Shown here one piece after another: positions 32,644 to 40,522 of a stretch of 64,000 nt of DNA. The translations under genes and the position numbers were made by a program. The DNA lies in the IMG/VR virus record IMGVR_UViG_3300044825_001821, positions 1 through 64,000 of that record. One strand, 5' to 3'. The notes beneath the pieces were generated by a model. That model saw nothing but the letters and a program-made list of their open reading frames with translations. It had not been told where the DNA came from and searched no databases. Each line of letters opens with the position of its first letter. Positions within the stretch are counted from its first letter, which is position 1. The stretch is from a virus.

Positions 32644-32967
32644 ATGAACTACCACGCCCACGTATACTGGAAAAACAATGCTGAACGGGAGATAGCCATA
32701 TCCATGCGTCCATCGTTCCTATCAATGGGTGCGAGCCTGGGTGCAATCCATGACCGTCCCATAGGTCCGCATCCACTGCCCATGTATCAGATAATGTATG
32801 ACACTCCAATCCAGACTGAAGTTGAAACACTGCTGAGAATTCAGCCGATGTCAATTCTACTTCATGAGGACATAGGCATTGATCATGTAAAAGACCACAC
32901 TGACGGTGCCAGATGGATCAATACACCACTAGAATTAGACTTACAATTTCTGGAGAATTTTGAATGA
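32644..32967 (+). CDS. Hypothetical protein
   Basis: This is a 107-residue soluble protein (MNYHAHVYWKNNAEREIAISMRPSFL...). I recognise no family. Confidence 0.5.
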   Translation: MNYHAHVYWKNNAEREIAISMRPSFLSMGASLGAIHDRPIGPHPLPMYQIMYDTPIQTEVETLLRIQPMSILLHEDIGIDHVKDHTDGARWINTPLELDLQFLENFE

Positions 32968-33194
32968 GCCTTCTACCCTGTCCACAGTGTAATTCCGAGG
33001 CTGAGATATTCTCCACGGGTACACTAGAATGCTACGGCTGGGCATGGCAGACTTATGGAGTAAGATGTAAAGATACCAATGGCAAACACTGTGGTATGGA
33101 AATAAGCATGAATGCCGACTTTTTCTATGTAGAACTACATGATGGACATTGGGAAGAGATATGGAATAATCTACCAGTAAGGGCAAAGATATGA
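32964..33194 (+). CDS. Lar-like zinc-ribbon protein
   Basis: This 76-residue protein has LLPCPQC-x-SEAEIF at the N-terminus and a second Cys pair (VRCKD, HCGME), the layout of Lar/restriction-alleviation-type zinc ribbons. That is a structural family match; anti-restriction activity is not implied. Confidence 0.6.
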   Translation: MSLLPCPQCNSEAEIFSTGTLECYGWAWQTYGVRCKDTNGKHCGMEISMNADFFYVELHDGHWEEIWNNLPVRAKI

Positions 33195-33403
33195 ATGAGC
33201 GAATTCGAGAACTGTATTATCAATGTCAAGATGAAAGTCTAAGTACAGAGGAGTGCTATCATAACTTTGCCGAGTTGATTGTCCGAGAATGTGTAAAAGT
33301 GATGTATGATAATGCTATAGAACGAAAAGTTCCACCCGATATCAACCAAACACCTACACATTATGCTATTGCTGTATTAGAACATTTCGGAGTTGACCAA
33401 TGA
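33191..33403 (+). CDS. Conserved early protein, paralogue A
   Basis: This is a 70-residue helical protein opening MNERIRELYYQC and containing HNFAELIVRECVKV. It shares the opening and the F-A-E-x-I-x-x-E-C core with the next gene, so the pair arose by duplication. The family is common in cyanophages. Function unknown. Confidence 0.6.
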   Translation: MNERIRELYYQCQDESLSTEECYHNFAELIVRECVKVMYDNAIERKVPPDINQTPTHYAIAVLEHFGVDQ

Positions 33404-33672
33404 ACGAGCGAATAAAAGAACTAGCCACGCAAATCGGCATTGATGTAAACTACCTCACTAACACCAAACAAATCGTGCTAATCGAAAAGTTTGCCGAATC
33501 AATAATTCTAGAGTGTGTAGCCTGCTGTGGCTCACAAGCCGACAAGAAAAACATACGCTATCGATTCGGTCTACCCATAGAATCGGATGTACAATACGAA
33601 GCACCACCAGTGTATAATTCAATCACTAGTCAATACACAAGAAAATACAATCTACCTGGCAGCGACAATTGA
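33400..33672 (+). CDS. Conserved early protein, paralogue B
   Basis: This is a 90-residue paralogue of the previous gene: MNERIKELATQIG and EKFAESIILECVACCG. Its last codons lie in the start of a GAGCGACA repeat tract. Confidence 0.6.
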   Translation: MNERIKELATQIGIDVNYLTNTKQIVLIEKFAESIILECVACCGSQADKKNIRYRFGLPIESDVQYEAPPVYNSITSQYTRKYNLPGSDN

Positions 33673-33722
33673 GCGACAGATTGAGCGACAGAGAGCGACA
33701 GAGAGAGCGACAGAGAGCGACA
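33661..33722 (+). repeat. GAGCGACA tandem repeat, six copies
   Basis: GCGACA starts at 33662, 33673, 33685, 33695, 33707 and 33717. The spacing is 10-12 bases, close to one DNA turn. The tract bridges two genes. Confidence 0.85.
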
Positions 33723-33728
33723 AATAAT

Positions 33729-33977
33729 ATGAAACCAATAGCCGAAATTCTCACAATCTTACAGGAAGAGTGTGCCGAAGTAATTCAGATTGCCTCAAAA
33801 ATACACCGCTTTGGTCATCATCCCGACAATATGAAAAGACTAGCAGAAGAACTGGGCGACCTACAGTGTATGATAGAATTATGCATAGAACACCAACTGG
33901 TCGATGAAACAAAACTGCAAATATACAGTAAAGACAAAAGAGAAAAACTGAGAACGTGGAGCACAATACCACTGTAA
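33729..33977 (+). CDS. MazG-like nucleotide pyrophosphohydrolase
   Basis: This 82-residue protein has EECAEVIQIASKIHRFG followed by LAEELGDL, the ExxE...ExxD metal-binding signature of the MazG/all-alpha NTP-PPase superfamily. ATG 33729 is preferred to TTG 33669, which would translate the repeat tract. It could hydrolyse non-canonical or alarmone nucleotides. Confidence 0.75.
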   Translation: MKPIAEILTILQEECAEVIQIASKIHRFGHHPDNMKRLAEELGDLQCMIELCIEHQLVDETKLQIYSKDKREKLRTWSTIPL

Positions 33978-33978
33978 T

Positions 33979-34150
33979 GTGTGGGGAAGTGTGGGGGAAA
34001 GTGGGGAACGGTGTAGTTTCACATTGTGAAAAATGCGAAAATCCACTGTAACGGCGCTGGTGCAAAATACCACAACGCCGGGCTGCACTGCCCCGCCCCC
34101 AGGCTGCTGCACCGCTGCCCAGGCTGTTGCGCTGACCCAACGCTGCAAAT
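33979..34150 (+). other. GC-rich intergenic region with G-runs and repeats
   Basis: Three G-runs of at least four lie in 33979-34007, a CGGCG/CGCCG hairpin in about 34052-34081 and a direct repeat CCCAGGCTG(C/T)TGC at 34098-34110 and 34118-34130. It has no credible gene and contrasts with AT-rich surroundings. It is either a leader/terminator region or an origin-like element. Confidence 0.5.
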
Positions 34151-34155
34151 AATGC

Positions 34156-34184
34156 TTGACAAGTTAACCGATATCACCTATACT
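34156..34184 (+). promoter_or_regulatory. Early promoter, TTGACAAGTTAACC family
   Basis: TTGACA-17-TATACT followed by GG. Confidence 0.85.
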
Positions 34185-34216
34185 GGCACTGTACTGAGAT
34201 GATATTGGAGATTGAG

Positions 34217-34303
34217 ATGATTGCGATTTTGATACTGTTTGCTGCTTTGATAACGTGGGGCGCCCTGGCTGCTGCTCCTGGTGCTGTTATTACTTTGGGC
34301 TAA
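34217..34303 (+). CDS. Single-helix membrane peptide
   Basis: This is a 28-codon hydrophobic frame (MIAILILFAALITWGALAAA...). GGAG precedes it and it is promoter-proximal. Confidence 0.45.
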   Translation: MIAILILFAALITWGALAAAPGAVITLG

Positions 34304-34307
34304 GCAA

Positions 34308-34400
34308 ATGGAACTAATTGATTGGATTTTCGTTATAGCAACACCAATTGCCTGTGTGTATATTCTGTGGGACGCTATTGTTGACAGGAGTAGAAAATGA
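34308..34400 (+). CDS. Single-helix membrane peptide
   Basis: This is a 30-codon frame, MELIDWIFVIATPIACVYIL..., overlapping the next ATG. Confidence 0.45.
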   Translation: MELIDWIFVIATPIACVYILWDAIVDRSRK

Positions 34401-34558
34401 TACCAAAATCAACTTATTACAGTATTGTCTGTAAAGCAACTGGCCTGGTGACGGAAAAAGGTAGCAAAAAAGCAATGTTGAAAGTCATGAAAGCAAAACC
34501 AGGTGTTTACTTTTTAGCACTGACCGGCCGCCCAATTGGTAGCATTTTTGCCGAATAA
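34397..34558 (+). CDS. Small basic protein
   Basis: This is a 53-codon frame (MIPKSTYYSIVCKATGLVTEKG...). GGAG upstream and ATGA overlap. Function unknown. Confidence 0.5.
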   Translation: MIPKSTYYSIVCKATGLVTEKGSKKAMLKVMKAKPGVYFLALTGRPIGSIFAE

Positions 34559-34563
34559 AACAC

Positions 34564-34592
34564 TTGACAAGTTTTTGGCTTGTCCCTATAAT
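34564..34592 (+). promoter_or_regulatory. Early promoter, TTGACAAGT family
   Basis: TTGACA-17-TATAAT followed by GG; consensus boxes. Confidence 0.87.
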
Positions 34593-34622
34593 GGTTCTGT
34601 GCTGAATGATGTGGAGGAAAAG

Positions 34623-34787
34623 ATGTATACCTGTGATGGCAGAAAATTCAAGCGTCTGAAAACCGCTGTGGCCTATGCTGCAAAAGCTTTTGCAAAGACC
34701 GGCGTAGTGTTGGGCATTGAGCCTGTGGTGGTGTTGAACAAGAACCCTGGTTATGTTGCTTATCTTGCGAAAGGTATGAAATTATGA
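34623..34787 (+). CDS. Small basic protein
   Basis: This is a 54-residue protein (MYTCDGRKFKRLKTAVAYAAKAF...) with GGAGG before ATG 34623. Function unknown. Confidence 0.55.
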   Translation: MYTCDGRKFKRLKTAVAYAAKAFAKTGVVLGIEPVVVLNKNPGYVAYLAKGMKL

Positions 34788-34918
34788 TAGTCCGCCGTGA
34801 AACTCTGAATGAAATTGCTACTCTGAAGTACCTTGGCTACCCTGTGTGGCGTATATCGCAATTGCTGCGTATTGCTTCCGCTGACATTGACGCCGCAATT
34901 AAAACCTGGAAACTGTAA
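34784..34918 (+). CDS. Small HTH-like protein
   Basis: This 44-codon frame (EIATLKYLGYPVWRISQLLRIASADIDAAI) resembles a helix-turn-helix. ATGA overlap upstream. Confidence 0.5.
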   Translation: MIVRRETLNEIATLKYLGYPVWRISQLLRIASADIDAAIKTWKL

Positions 34919-34926
34919 GGAAAAAT

Positions 34927-35124
34927 ATGTCTGATGCGAAATTTACTAAACATGAGTCCGCCTTTGAAGTAACGAAGGCTGTACTGTGGGGCACAGTGCC
35001 GATCACAGTGATCCCTGCACGTAAGCGTAAAGTAAAGTCTGTTGCACGTGTGAAGTCCAGCAAGGGCTTTGTCAAGGGTACTAGTGGTATCGCAACTGGC
35101 TATCCCCGAAAGACCTTTGTATGA
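34927..35124 (+). CDS. Small basic protein
   Basis: This is a 65-residue Lys-rich protein (VIPARKRKVKSVARVKSSKG) with AAGG before the ATG. It could bind nucleic acid. Confidence 0.5.
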   Translation: MSDAKFTKHESAFEVTKAVLWGTVPITVIPARKRKVKSVARVKSSKGFVKGTSGIATGYPRKTFV

Positions 35125-35318
35125 CCAAAGCACGATTCGACCAGGCAGAGGTGCAGTCTGCCATTGCTGCCTTTGTGTCCAATACTGCGCCCCGCACTGC
35201 ACCTGCACTAGGAAAAAATAGTGAGGTGACAGTGTACGGTGTAAATACAAATAAGTACAAGCCCATTCTACCTAAACTGGAGGACGACGATGGCAAAGTT
35301 CAAGGACTTATTGATTAG
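35121..35318 (+). CDS. Small hypothetical protein
   Basis: This is a 65-residue protein overlapping the previous stop by ATGA. No family recognised. Confidence 0.5.
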   Translation: MTKARFDQAEVQSAIAAFVSNTAPRTAPALGKNSEVTVYGVNTNKYKPILPKLEDDDGKVQGLID

Positions 35319-35436
35319 CATCCTAGAACTAGATGAACGGGGAGTTAGTGTTGCTGATATTGCAACGAGACTGCAAGTGGGGCGCTCTGTTGTCGAATAT
35401 GCACTAGCCATGTACGGCACTGTGGCAAACAACTAA
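35290..35436 (+). CDS. Small HTH protein
   Basis: This 48-codon frame (LDERGVSVADIATRLQVGRSVVEYAL) has the profile of a helix-turn-helix. It overlaps the previous gene by 29 bases. Confidence 0.5.
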   Translation: MAKFKDLLISILELDERGVSVADIATRLQVGRSVVEYALAMYGTVANN

Positions 35437-35590
35437 GGCAGTGTTATTTAAAAGCTATTAGGGGGGTTACAAGGGTTTCTATAGCAAAAAGAGTCTCATC
35501 AAAGGAACATGCTATTCCGAAGCAACCTTATCGCAAACGAAATCCGCTGCCCTATACTGAGTCATGCTAAAATTTTTTTTGGAGTGTGAA

Positions 35591-35806
35591 ATGAGCAAAA
35601 AAGCCAAGCCTAAGTATGCACTGCAATTCACTGAGAAGCAATTGAGTCATCTGCACAATTCGCTGCGTGTCTATGAGCAACTTTCTCTCATGATAAATGA
35701 TGGTGATGATGAAGATCCGGAGACAAGTATTCGACGGCTGAACAAGTGGGATGACCTGGGTAAGATGATTAAGTCTGTTGAAAAAGTCCTCGATTCAATT
35801 GATTAA
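35591..35806 (+). CDS. Small helical protein
   Basis: This is a 71-residue protein (ALQFTEKQLSHLHNSLRVYEQLS...). GGAGTGTGAA before ATG 35591 is a recurrent ribosome-site context here. Function unknown. Confidence 0.55.
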   Translation: MSKKAKPKYALQFTEKQLSHLHNSLRVYEQLSLMINDGDDEDPETSIRRLNKWDDLGKMIKSVEKVLDSID

Positions 35807-35816
35807 GGAGTGAGTC

Positions 35817-35981
35817 ATGTATCGTACACGTGAAGCAACCGAGCGTATTCTGGAACTCGTTGAAGAGGGTCTGCTGGACAAGGACACCGTGATTATGGCT
35901 TGTCTGAAGTATATGTCCGAAGATGATGTGGCAGATATGGCACGTATCAATGAATTTTTTTTATATGAGGATGAAGAGTGA
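35817..35981 (+). CDS. Small acidic helical protein
   Basis: This is a 54-codon frame (MYRTREATERILELVEEGLLDKD...) of a type common in marine T4-like phages. AAGGAG upstream. Confidence 0.55.
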   Translation: MYRTREATERILELVEEGLLDKDTVIMACLKYMSEDDVADMARINEFFLYEDEE

Positions 35982-36130
35982 TCACCACCTTTCTGATGGT
36001 GATCGGTGCATACATTGTTATCAATCTGACAATTGTGCTTTGGTTGCGTAGTCAAGGTGCCAATGCTGGCTGGTCGGAAGCACTGTTGCGACAATGCAAC
36101 AAAGAGCATGTAAAGAATGAATCCGCTTGA
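35978..36130 (+). CDS. Small membrane protein
   Basis: This is a 50-codon frame from GTG with one membrane helix (FLMVIGAYIVINLTIVLWL). ATG 35996 is an alternative start. It overlaps the next gene. Confidence 0.45.
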   Translation: MITTFLMVIGAYIVINLTIVLWLRSQGANAGWSEALLRQCNKEHVKNESA

Positions 36131-36332
36131 CTTCATTGAAAAACTGTACTATATTGGTCATGTTGTCAATGGGTTTATAGGAGATATCTTTGTGACAATT
36201 CTTGCAATAGTTTTCATTACAGCAATACTTTTGCTTTTCTTTAGAATTGTCTGGAGTATTATCAAGTTTATATGCAAGCCTTTGATTCTTGTCATTCTTG
36301 CAATTGCTGCGGTCTTTACTTTTGGTGCTTGA
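36117..36332 (+). CDS. Small membrane protein
   Basis: This is a 71-residue protein with two or three hydrophobic segments. Its end overlaps the following promoter. Confidence 0.5.
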   Translation: MNPLDFIEKLYYIGHVVNGFIGDIFVTILAIVFITAILLLFFRIVWSIIKFICKPLILVILAIAAVFTFGA

Positions 36333-36357
36333 CAAGTAAACCTATATCGTGCATAAT
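36329..36357 (+). promoter_or_regulatory. Early promoter, TTGACAAGTAAACC family
   Basis: TTGACA-17-CATAAT followed by GG. Confidence 0.83.
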
Positions 36358-36389
36358 GGTCACATGTTGAACGAACGTGGAGTTGCAAA

Positions 36390-37076
36390 ATGATTACATA
36401 TGAGCGTACCACTGGCTATGACAAAGAAGGTAATGCAAATAAAGTAACGTACACCGAGGGTGTCGGTACAACTTTGTATATTACTAACGAATCCGAGCAA
36501 GTGATGTCCGATATCTGGGAATGGGTCACCAAAGCATATTACTGGGATCGTGCCTCGAAAACGCTGAAGGCCGCATGGGTCGACGGCGGTGTGGTCGTAG
36601 TCGATGCAAATTTTGCTGCACTCGAATCCGAGATGTATGATGCATTCTTTGCAAAAGAGTATGCTGCCGGTCTATCTGCTGCCGAGAATGATTCGCTGAT
36701 GCCTGATGTACGTGGGCGTGAAGTGAAGGTCATCGGCGGGCGTGATAAGTCACTGAAAGGTAAGATCGGTAAGGTCGTTGTGGTGATGGAAAAAATGTAC
36801 GGTATGGGCTATCGTGGAGTGTTGCGAAATAAATTGGGTATCGCACTCGATGATGAAAAAGTGTCGGTCGAACGTAACGGTCGTGTTTATGAAAATTACA
36901 AAAACATGATCTGGGTCTGGGCACATAACTGTGAAGTCGTGGCACCCGCTATATCTGAGACTGAGTTAGCAAATGTGAAACGTGTGGCCGAGAGTCGTGC
37001 AAAGTATCGTCTTGAAAATGTTCGTGCCTCTTGTGAACGAACAATCAAAACCTTAAACTATAAGGAGGCAGCGTGA
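36390..37076 (+). CDS. KOW-like domain protein
   Basis: This 228-residue protein has a central VRGREVKVIGGRDKSLKGKIGKVVVV segment (about 110-135) resembling a KOW motif, followed by a beta-rich part, so RNA or ribosome/NusG-type contacts are possible. It is the largest gene of the early region. The end overlaps a GTG start. Confidence 0.55.
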   Translation: MITYERTTGYDKEGNANKVTYTEGVGTTLYITNESEQVMSDIWEWVTKAYYWDRASKTLKAAWVDGGVVVVDANFAALESEMYDAFFAKEYAAGLSAAENDSLMPDVRGREVKVIGGRDKSLKGKIGKVVVVMEKMYGMGYRGVLRNKLGIALDDEKVSVERNGRVYENYKNMIWVWAHNCEVVAPAISETELANVKRVAESRAKYRLENVRASCERTIKTLNYKEAA

Positions 37077-37267
37077 GCATGGAATTTTTAAAACGTGCAG
37101 AGGATTATACCTCAAAACGTGGTGATTACGACATATTTGTTGCAATGTTCAAAAAATTTCGGCAGCGGTGCAGTGTTTCCGATTCTATATTCTGTGCATT
37201 GTCGTGGCTTTATGATGAAGATACTGCAAATTTGCTGCAATACAAATACTGTGAGGTGATATTATGA
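37073..37267 (+). CDS. Small hypothetical protein
   Basis: This is a 64-residue helical protein. AAGGAGG at 37062-37068 fits GTG 37073; ATG 37079 is an alternative. Function unknown. Confidence 0.5.
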   Translation: MSMEFLKRAEDYTSKRGDYDIFVAMFKKFRQRCSVSDSIFCALSWLYDEDTANLLQYKYCEVIL

Positions 37268-37653
37268 TGACCGAATTAACTCGAAAAGAACAAATACAAT
37301 TACTTTCCGATCAATGGGTAGCAAGTCAAAAAGCAAAAATGGCTGACTTGGCAGTCGCACTGATTGGTTACAAAGATGCCATTCTGGCGGACTATGCCAA
37401 GTTTCGCAAAGATATGGATCACACTTGGGATGAAGATAAGTTCGGTGTCGAATTTGATGTTGGTTCAAAGTATGTAAAAGTGATTACCATTTCTGGTGGT
37501 GGCAGTCGCTCGGTGCATTCGTTTGTCGAAAAATCCAATGGCGATATTTGGAAGGCGGCATCGTGGAAAGCACCCGCAAAAAACTTTACACGTGGCAATG
37601 TGTATCAAACGCCCTCATATCAAAAGAATTTGCGCTGGACAGGCATTTGCTAA
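37264..37653 (+). CDS. Hypothetical phage protein
   Basis: This is a 129-residue protein. KFGVEFDVGSKYVKVITISGGG and the NGDIWKAASWKAPAKNFTRGNVY tail are typical of small marine-phage proteins of unknown function. ATGA overlap upstream. Confidence 0.6.
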   Translation: MMTELTRKEQIQLLSDQWVASQKAKMADLAVALIGYKDAILADYAKFRKDMDHTWDEDKFGVEFDVGSKYVKVITISGGGSRSVHSFVEKSNGDIWKAASWKAPAKNFTRGNVYQTPSYQKNLRWTGIC

Positions 37654-37689
37654 TTTTCCGGCAACTGTTTGCATGATTTCTTTCTTTCC

Positions 37690-37718
37690 TTGTATCGGGA
37701 CTTTATTTGCTGTATAAT
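37690..37718 (+). promoter_or_regulatory. Promoter (TTGTAT-17-TATAAT)
   Basis: Consensus -10 with a weaker -35, 29 bases before ATG 37748. Confidence 0.6.
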
Positions 37719-37747
37719 TGTATTATGTTTCTTTTTGAGGAGTGTAA

Positions 37748-38143
37748 ATGAGTCCCGAACTCGACCAAAAACTTTGTGAAGAGTTTCCGCTGATCATGGC
37801 AGAACGCCGACTTGGTGCCATGCAGACTGCCATGTGTTGGGGTTTTGAGCATGGTGATGGCTGGTATCATTTGCTGTATTCTGCCATGCGCCTTGTGCAA
37901 TCACATATTGATATGATGGAACGGCGTGGTCTTGAAATACCGCAAGTGGTATTTGAACAGGTCAAAGAAAAGTTTGGCTTGCTGACAATCTATCATCGTG
38001 GCGGTGATGCATACACCGATGGTGTATTACGCATGGCAGAAGAGATGAGCCGCCATGTTTGTGAAGAGTGTGGTGATGTAGGCTATTCAAATGATAAAGG
38101 CTGGATTCGTACACTCTGTGAAAAGCATCATGCTACGCTATGA
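37748..38143 (+). CDS. Conserved phage protein with C-terminal Cys cluster
   Basis: This is a 131-residue protein. FEQVKEKFGLLTIYHRGGD and HVCEECGDVG...RTLCEKHH suggest a zinc-binding C-terminus. GGAGTGTAA precedes the ATG. Function unknown. Confidence 0.6.
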   Translation: MSPELDQKLCEEFPLIMAERRLGAMQTAMCWGFEHGDGWYHLLYSAMRLVQSHIDMMERRGLEIPQVVFEQVKEKFGLLTIYHRGGDAYTDGVLRMAEEMSRHVCEECGDVGYSNDKGWIRTLCEKHHATL

Positions 38144-38283
38144 TATTCCTTAATTTTATTTTGATCGTAATCTTTTGGCACATGGCCGATCAAGCGTATG
38201 ATGATGATCGCTCTGGTTGGGCATTTACATATTTGTTTATTTCTGCAATGAACGGTGCTGCCGTTCTTTCTGCATTTTTTTAG
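38140..38283 (+). CDS. Small membrane protein
   Basis: This is a 47-codon frame with two hydrophobic segments, overlapping the previous stop by ATGA. Confidence 0.45.
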   Translation: MIFLNFILIVIFWHMADQAYDDDRSGWAFTYLFISAMNGAAVLSAFF

Positions 38284-38292
38284 GAGTGTGAA

Positions 38293-38454
38293 ATGGATTT
38301 AAAAGAAACTTTGGTATTGGTGTGTGGTATTCTTTTATTTTTTGGTATGTTGCTTTTTACAAGCGTATATGAAGCAACAATGAAAGAAGAATGCCGGCTT
38401 GCTGCTATTGAACAAAACTACGCTGCCGTAGAAATTCTTGCCGTATGTAAATAA
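38293..38454 (+). CDS. Small membrane-anchored protein
   Basis: This is a 53-codon frame with one membrane helix (VLVCGILLFFGMLLFTSV) and a short tail with two Cys. GGAGTGTGAA upstream. Confidence 0.5.
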   Translation: MDLKETLVLVCGILLFFGMLLFTSVYEATMKEECRLAAIEQNYAAVEILAVCK

Positions 38455-38463
38455 GGAAAAATA

Positions 38464-39153
38464 ATGTCAGAACTTAGAGATATATTTTATAACAAGATCA
38501 CACTGAATGCCGATAAGTGGGATCCATACTTTGATGTATATGAGGCACACTTTGCAAAATATGTGGGCAAGTCTCCGCATGTTGTCGAAGTTGGCGTCTG
38601 GAAAGGCGGCAGCATACAAATGTGGGAACACTACTTTGGTGAAGGCTCACGCATTCATGGTATTGATATCAATCCAAATATCAAAACCTTTTTACCTCAT
38701 ATGCGTGAAAATACAAAGTTGACCGTTGGTGATCAAGAGTCACGTGAGTTCTGGCAAAAGTTTTTATCAGAAGTGACGGATATCGATATCTTCATTGAAG
38801 ATGGCGGTCATTCAATGCGACAACAAATTGTTACCTTTGAAGAAGTATTTCCTAAGTTAAAGGTCGGTGGTGTATATCTTTGTGAAGATACACATACCTC
38901 GTATGAAGAAGTGGGTGGTGATCAAGGCTATGGTAATCCTCTGTCATTCATGGAGTATGCAAAGAGCATGGCTGACTTTGTAAACAATGGTCACATTCGT
39001 TCTGGTCTAGGTCGTTCACAAATGATGAAGTTTGATGAATTGTGTAAAGACTTGACCTCGATACATTTCTATGACAGCCAGGTTGTGTTTATTAAAAACG
39101 GTAAACCTGATTTTAAACGTGTGTTCTCAAAAGGAGAAAAAGATCATGCCTAA
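38464..39153 (+). CDS. SAM-dependent methyltransferase, class I
   Basis: This 229-residue protein has VVEVGVWKGGSIQMW (SAM loop) near residues 40-54, IHGIDINP (acidic ribose contact) and IFIEDGGHSMRQQ followed by LKVGGVYLCEDTH. This matches the branch of sugar or small-molecule methyltransferases related to MycE and cephalosporin hydroxylase-like proteins. A glycan or metabolite target is likely rather than DNA; the exact substrate is unknown. AAGGA upstream. Confidence 0.8.
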   Translation: MSELRDIFYNKITLNADKWDPYFDVYEAHFAKYVGKSPHVVEVGVWKGGSIQMWEHYFGEGSRIHGIDINPNIKTFLPHMRENTKLTVGDQESREFWQKFLSEVTDIDIFIEDGGHSMRQQIVTFEEVFPKLKVGGVYLCEDTHTSYEEVGGDQGYGNPLSFMEYAKSMADFVNNGHIRSGLGRSQMMKFDELCKDLTSIHFYDSQVVFIKNGKPDFKRVFSKGEKDHA

Positions 39154-39670
39154 TTGGTGCGACAATCAACTAACACTTGGTAATTCCGATAAGTCAAAAC
39201 TTGATGCTGTTGAAGCGGTTCTGGCCGATAAAGAAAACCAAGAACTATTCAAACACCTGCGACCATTTGATGGTGACTGGGATTATGGTTGGTGTGTAGA
39301 AAATTGGGGTACCAAGTGGGAATCACGTATCGTTGATTGGGAACGATTAGATGATAATGAATTGATTGTATATTTTGAAACTGCGTGGGGACCACCCATT
39401 GCATTATATGAATATCTGTATGAATTAGATGAAGGCTGGAATGTAGAAGCGTATTACCATGAGCCTGGTATGTGTTTCGCTGGCATGTTCTATGAAGGTG
39501 ATGATTCATATTATGAATACTCTGAATTGTCTGCCGATGAGATTGAAGAGTATTTGCCAGAAGTATTAAATGAGATGTATGGTATTGCCGATTACAAACG
39601 TGATTGGGATGAAGAAAACGAAGAAGAGGAAGAAGAACTTGAATGGCCTGAGCCAAAAGGAAAAGAATGA
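39146..39670 (+). CDS. YubB/DUF1281-type ferredoxin-like protein
   Basis: This 174-residue protein opens MPNWCDNQLTLGN, the hallmark of the api92/YubB family, and contains ETAWGPPIALYEYL. A strongly acidic C-terminal tail follows. AAGGAG selects ATG 39146. Function unknown. Confidence 0.75.
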   Translation: MPNWCDNQLTLGNSDKSKLDAVEAVLADKENQELFKHLRPFDGDWDYGWCVENWGTKWESRIVDWERLDDNELIVYFETAWGPPIALYEYLYELDEGWNVEAYYHEPGMCFAGMFYEGDDSYYEYSELSADEIEEYLPEVLNEMYGIADYKRDWDEENEEEEEELEWPEPKGKE

Positions 39671-40050
39671 GTAATTATGGTGTTCACTCAAATAGTTTTC
39701 AAGGTGACTACAAACGTGTTTTGACAGTTTGTTCTGCAAACATGTTGCGGTCGCCTACGATGGCGCACGTACTTTCTGCTGAACCATATAACTTCAATAC
39801 ACGGTCTGCTGGCACCGCTGGCTACGCACTGATTCCTGTAACCGAAGATTTGTTATTGTGGGCTGATGAGGTTGTATGTGCTGATACTGAACATGCAATG
39901 TGGGTACGCAACAAGATGATGGAGTGGATGCTTGACAAGCCTATCATCGATTTGAAGATACCTGATATCTACGAATATCGTAATCCAAAATTGATTGAAC
40001 TAATTAAGGAGCGTTATGAACAACGAACTGCTGGATCAACTGGCACTTAA
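39667..40050 (+). CDS. LMW protein-tyrosine-phosphatase-like protein
   Basis: This 127-residue protein has the P-loop VCSANMLRS with Cys22 and Arg28 (Cx5R) and a later DLKIPDIYEYRNPKL segment matching the D-x-P-D motif of the short predicted phosphatase family. It could remove phosphate from host proteins, nucleotides or sugars. It overlaps the previous stop by ATGA. Confidence 0.72.
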   Translation: MSNYGVHSNSFQGDYKRVLTVCSANMLRSPTMAHVLSAEPYNFNTRSAGTAGYALIPVTEDLLLWADEVVCADTEHAMWVRNKMMEWMLDKPIIDLKIPDIYEYRNPKLIELIKERYEQRTAGSTGT

Positions 40051-40252
40051 AACCGGAGGCAGCCACTTCCCGGCTGTCTTTGGACATTATCAAAGAGACT
40101 ACATTCTTCATGTGTTGTCAGAAATACATGATGTGTTTCAAAAACAACAATTTGATGGATATGCAATCGATTTCTGGGACGATATCATAAAACATTTCAA
40201 ACTTGATGATTACGAAATTGACAAGATATTAAAAGACCCAAATAATACTTGA
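40016..40252 (+). CDS. Small hypothetical protein
   Basis: This is a 78-residue protein. AAGGAG lies inside the upstream gene, giving a 35-base overlap. HFPAVFGHYQRDYILHVLSEIHDV is its core. Function unknown. Confidence 0.55.
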   Translation: MNNELLDQLALKTGGSHFPAVFGHYQRDYILHVLSEIHDVFQKQQFDGYAIDFWDDIIKHFKLDDYEIDKILKDPNNT

Positions 40253-40277
40253 CAAGTAAACCGATACTCTGTAGAAT
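40249..40277 (+). promoter_or_regulatory. Early promoter, TTGACAAGTAAACC family
   Basis: TTGACA-17-TAGAAT followed by GG. Confidence 0.83.
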
Positions 40278-40309
40278 GGCAGTGTTGATTGATTTTATGG
40301 AGGTTTGTT

Positions 40310-40510
40310 ATGGCTATAGTTGATGGACAAATTGTGAAAGTTGGTGATGCTGTTGGTTTCAAGTGTGATATTGAGCAGTGGGGCTATATCACTAAAATCA
40401 ATGGTGATATGTTGACACTAAAGGCACCGTATAATTCGGGTTTTGAAGGTGATTATATTGGTGGTAATGAGTATCATGTGGTCGATGCTTATTCCTGCTG
40501 GATTGACTAA
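40310..40510 (+). CDS. Small beta-rich protein
   Basis: This is a 66-residue SH3-like beta pattern (MAIVDGQIVKVGDAVGFKCDIEQWGYITKI). GGAGG selects ATG 40310. Function unknown. Confidence 0.55.
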   Translation: MAIVDGQIVKVGDAVGFKCDIEQWGYITKINGDMLTLKAPYNSGFEGDYIGGNEYHVVDAYSCWID

Positions 40511-40522
40511 AGGAGATTTGTT

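Noticed and set aside
33661-33722. CRISPR-like array
   Set aside because: Repeats are 8 bases with 2-4 base gaps; there are no spacers and no cas genes.
33669-33728. N-terminal extension of the MazG-like protein encoded by the GAGCGACA repeats
   Set aside because: It needs a TTG start, gives a low-complexity peptide, and ATG 33729 begins exactly at the family domain.
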